NCBI GenBank assembly: GCA_937873655.1
Contig: CALMYQ010000195.1
Location: 1-64,000, forward strand
DNA: 64,000 nt
Direction: 5' to 3'
Origin: an uncultured Lewinella sp.
GTDB taxonomy: Bacteria; Bacteroidota; Bacteroidia; Chitinophagales; Saprospiraceae
The position numbers were made by a program, and so were the translations under genes. The notes below the pieces were generated by a model. That model was not told the origin of the DNA, did not search any database, and worked only from the letters and a program-made list of their open reading frames with translations. Below are positions 62,797-64,000 of the stretch, piece by piece; position 1 is the stretch's first letter; each line of letters begins with the position of its first letter.

Positions 62797-64000
62797 ATGA
62801 AACGGACAATCACCACTTTTGCTATCCTGATTTCCTGGGTGGGTTGCGCATTCACCCAGGAACAATCCTACACGCCGGATCCTTATCCGGGAATTGCCGA
62901 ACGCCTGGAAGAATGGCGGGACCTGAAATTCGGCATGCTGGTCCACTGGGGGCCTTACAGCCAATGGGGAATCGTGGAGAGTTGGAGCATCTGCCCGGAA
63001 GACCTGAGCTGGGCAACCGGCGGCCGGAAAAAAGAATTTGCCGACCTGCCGTACTTCGAGTATCTCGCCAGGTACGAGGGATTGAAGAAAACCTTCAACC
63101 CCGTCCGGTTCGATCCTGAAAAATGGGCTAAAGCGGCCAAAAACGCCGGCATGAAATACCTGGTCTTCACGACCAAACACCACGATGGTTTCACCATGTG
63201 GGATTCGAAATATACGGACTACAAGGTGACGGATGAGGAATGCCCTTTTCATGCCAATCCCAACAGGAACATCGCCAAGGAAGTCTTCAATGCATTCAGA
63301 AAAGAAGGCCTCTGGGTTGGCGCCTATTTTTCCAAGCCCGACTGGCATACCCAATATTACTGGTGGGATAAATTCCCGCCGACCGACCGTAATCCAAGCT
63401 ATTCCATTCAAAAACACCCCGACCAGTGGAATAAATTCATGGAATTCACCCATGGTCAGATCGACGAACTGGTTTCGGATATGGGCAAAATGGACATTTT
63501 ATGGCTCGACGGCGGGTGGGGGCGGCCCCAAACCCAAGAAGAAGGACTCCCCCGCCTTACTGAAGAATACGAGGGAAGCCGGTATGCGCGCAATGACCAG
63601 AGCCAGGATATCGATATGCCCGGCCTGGTGAAAAAAATCCGGGCAAAACAACCCGCCCTCATCGTAGTGGACCGGGCCGTACCCGGGCCGTTCCAGGATT
63701 ATCTGACCCCGGAGCAACATATTCCGGAAACCGGGTTGCCCTATCCCTGGGAAACCTGCATGACCATGGGCGGCTCCTGGACCTACACGCCGAATGACCG
63801 GTTCAAATCCCTGGAAGACCTGATCTGGAAACTGGCCGATATCGTCAGCAAAGGCGGCAATCTTTTGCTCGGGGTAGGCCCTGACGGCAACGGTGAATTT
63901 GTTCCGGAGGCTTATGCCCGTCTGGCCGAAATGGGGAAATGGCTGGAAATCAACGGTGAAGCCATTTATGGTACCCGGATGAACCCTGAAACTTACCATG
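62797..64000 (+). CDS. Alpha-L-fucosidase, glycoside hydrolase family 29 (5' part)
   Basis: The open frame runs off the right edge; 401 codons are visible. After a signal peptide (TITTFAILISWVGCAFTQ) comes a GH29 barrel: KFGMLVHWGPYSQWG, YLVFTTKHHDGFTMWDS, and the nucleophile Asp238 in MDILWLDGGWG. ADIVSKGGNLLLGVGPDGNG and the following GEAIYGTR are conserved late in the catalytic domain. It removes alpha-linked L-fucose from glycans. It lies 14 bp after the PKD gene on the same strand, so co-transcription is likely. The visible Cys in WVGC might be a lipobox, but Trp at -3 argues against it. Confidence 0.93.
   Translation, partial: MKRTITTFAILISWVGCAFTQEQSYTPDPYPGIAERLEEWRDLKFGMLVHWGPYSQWGIVESWSICPEDLSWATGGRKKEFADLPYFEYLARYEGLKKTFNPVRFDPEKWAKAAKNAGMKYLVFTTKHHDGFTMWDSKYTDYKVTDEECPFHANPNRNIAKEVFNAFRKEGLWVGAYFSKPDWHTQYYWWDKFPPTDRNPSYSIQKHPDQWNKFMEFTHGQIDELVSDMGKMDILWLDGGWGRPQTQEEGLPRLTEEYEGSRYARNDQSQDIDMPGLVKKIRAKQPALIVVDRAVPGPFQDYLTPEQHIPETGLPYPWETCMTMGGSWTYTPNDRFKSLEDLIWKLADIVSKGGNLLLGVGPDGNGEFVPEAYARLAEMGKWLEINGEAIYGTRMNPETYH

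Overview
The window comes from a Bacteroidota chromosome of moderate GC content, most likely a member of Saprospiria (Lewinella/Haliscomenobacter-like; this class placement is an inference). Several signals agree: four proteins end in type IX secretion (T9SS) sorting domains, a ubiE-porT pair and a PorE-like OmpA/propeller protein are present, an ECF sigma factor/putative anti-sigma/DUF4252 cassette occurs, starts lack clear Shine-Dalgarno sequences, and several genes carry the Bacteroidota -7 promoter box TAnnTTTG. I see no rRNA, tRNA, CRISPR array, transposase or phage gene.

Layout. 0-4.4 kb: Fur-family regulator, Rel/SpoT (p)ppGpp enzyme, and MiaA with an unusual C-terminal extension. 4.5-10.2 kb: secreted GH9 enzyme and a large BNR/sortilin-like propeller protein. 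10.2-15.9 kb: a minus-strand group of a small protein, a subtilisin-fold protease without signal peptide whose catalytic Asp is replaced by Glu, and a chimeric membrane protein that joins the first quarter of an ABC permease to a Cys-rich domain. 16.3-31.2 kb: T9SS cargo, PorE-like protein, HolA, a dockerin/cohesin-like secreted protein, DUF1415, PurH, LVIVD-repeat cargo, a putative porin, aminopeptidase P and a bifunctional-nuclease-family protein. 31.2-33.5 kb: an AT-rich island with nested inverted repeats, a tiny double-glycine leader-like peptide and a helical protein of unknown function. 33.5-47.5 kb: a second dockerin/cohesin-like T9SS protein, YchF, AcpH, PorT, UbiE/MenG, GyrA, a TPR protein, 3-hydroxybutyryl-CoA dehydrogenase, an S4 protein, PPK2, DUF58 and thioredoxin. 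47.6-56.2 kb: DUF3810, then a tight four-gene minus-strand operon (SDR, CHAT protease, PGAP1/DUF7379-like lipase, monoacylglycerol-lipase-like hydrolase), then the sigma/DUF4252 cassette. 56.3-64 kb: a large GAF-like protein, a giant FG-GAP/ASPIC/9xPKD T9SS protein, and the 5' part of a GH29 alpha-L-fucosidase that runs off the window.

Most of the window is housekeeping plus a secretion-oriented polymer-degrading lifestyle. The best candidates for something undescribed are the SDR-CHAT-lipase-lipase operon at 48.6-53.9 kb (a caspase-like protease with a CBS-like sensor, coupled to two candidate lipid hydrolases) and the intracellular Glu-subtilisin cluster at 10.2-15.9 kb. Functions proposed for both are inference from domain content and gene order.
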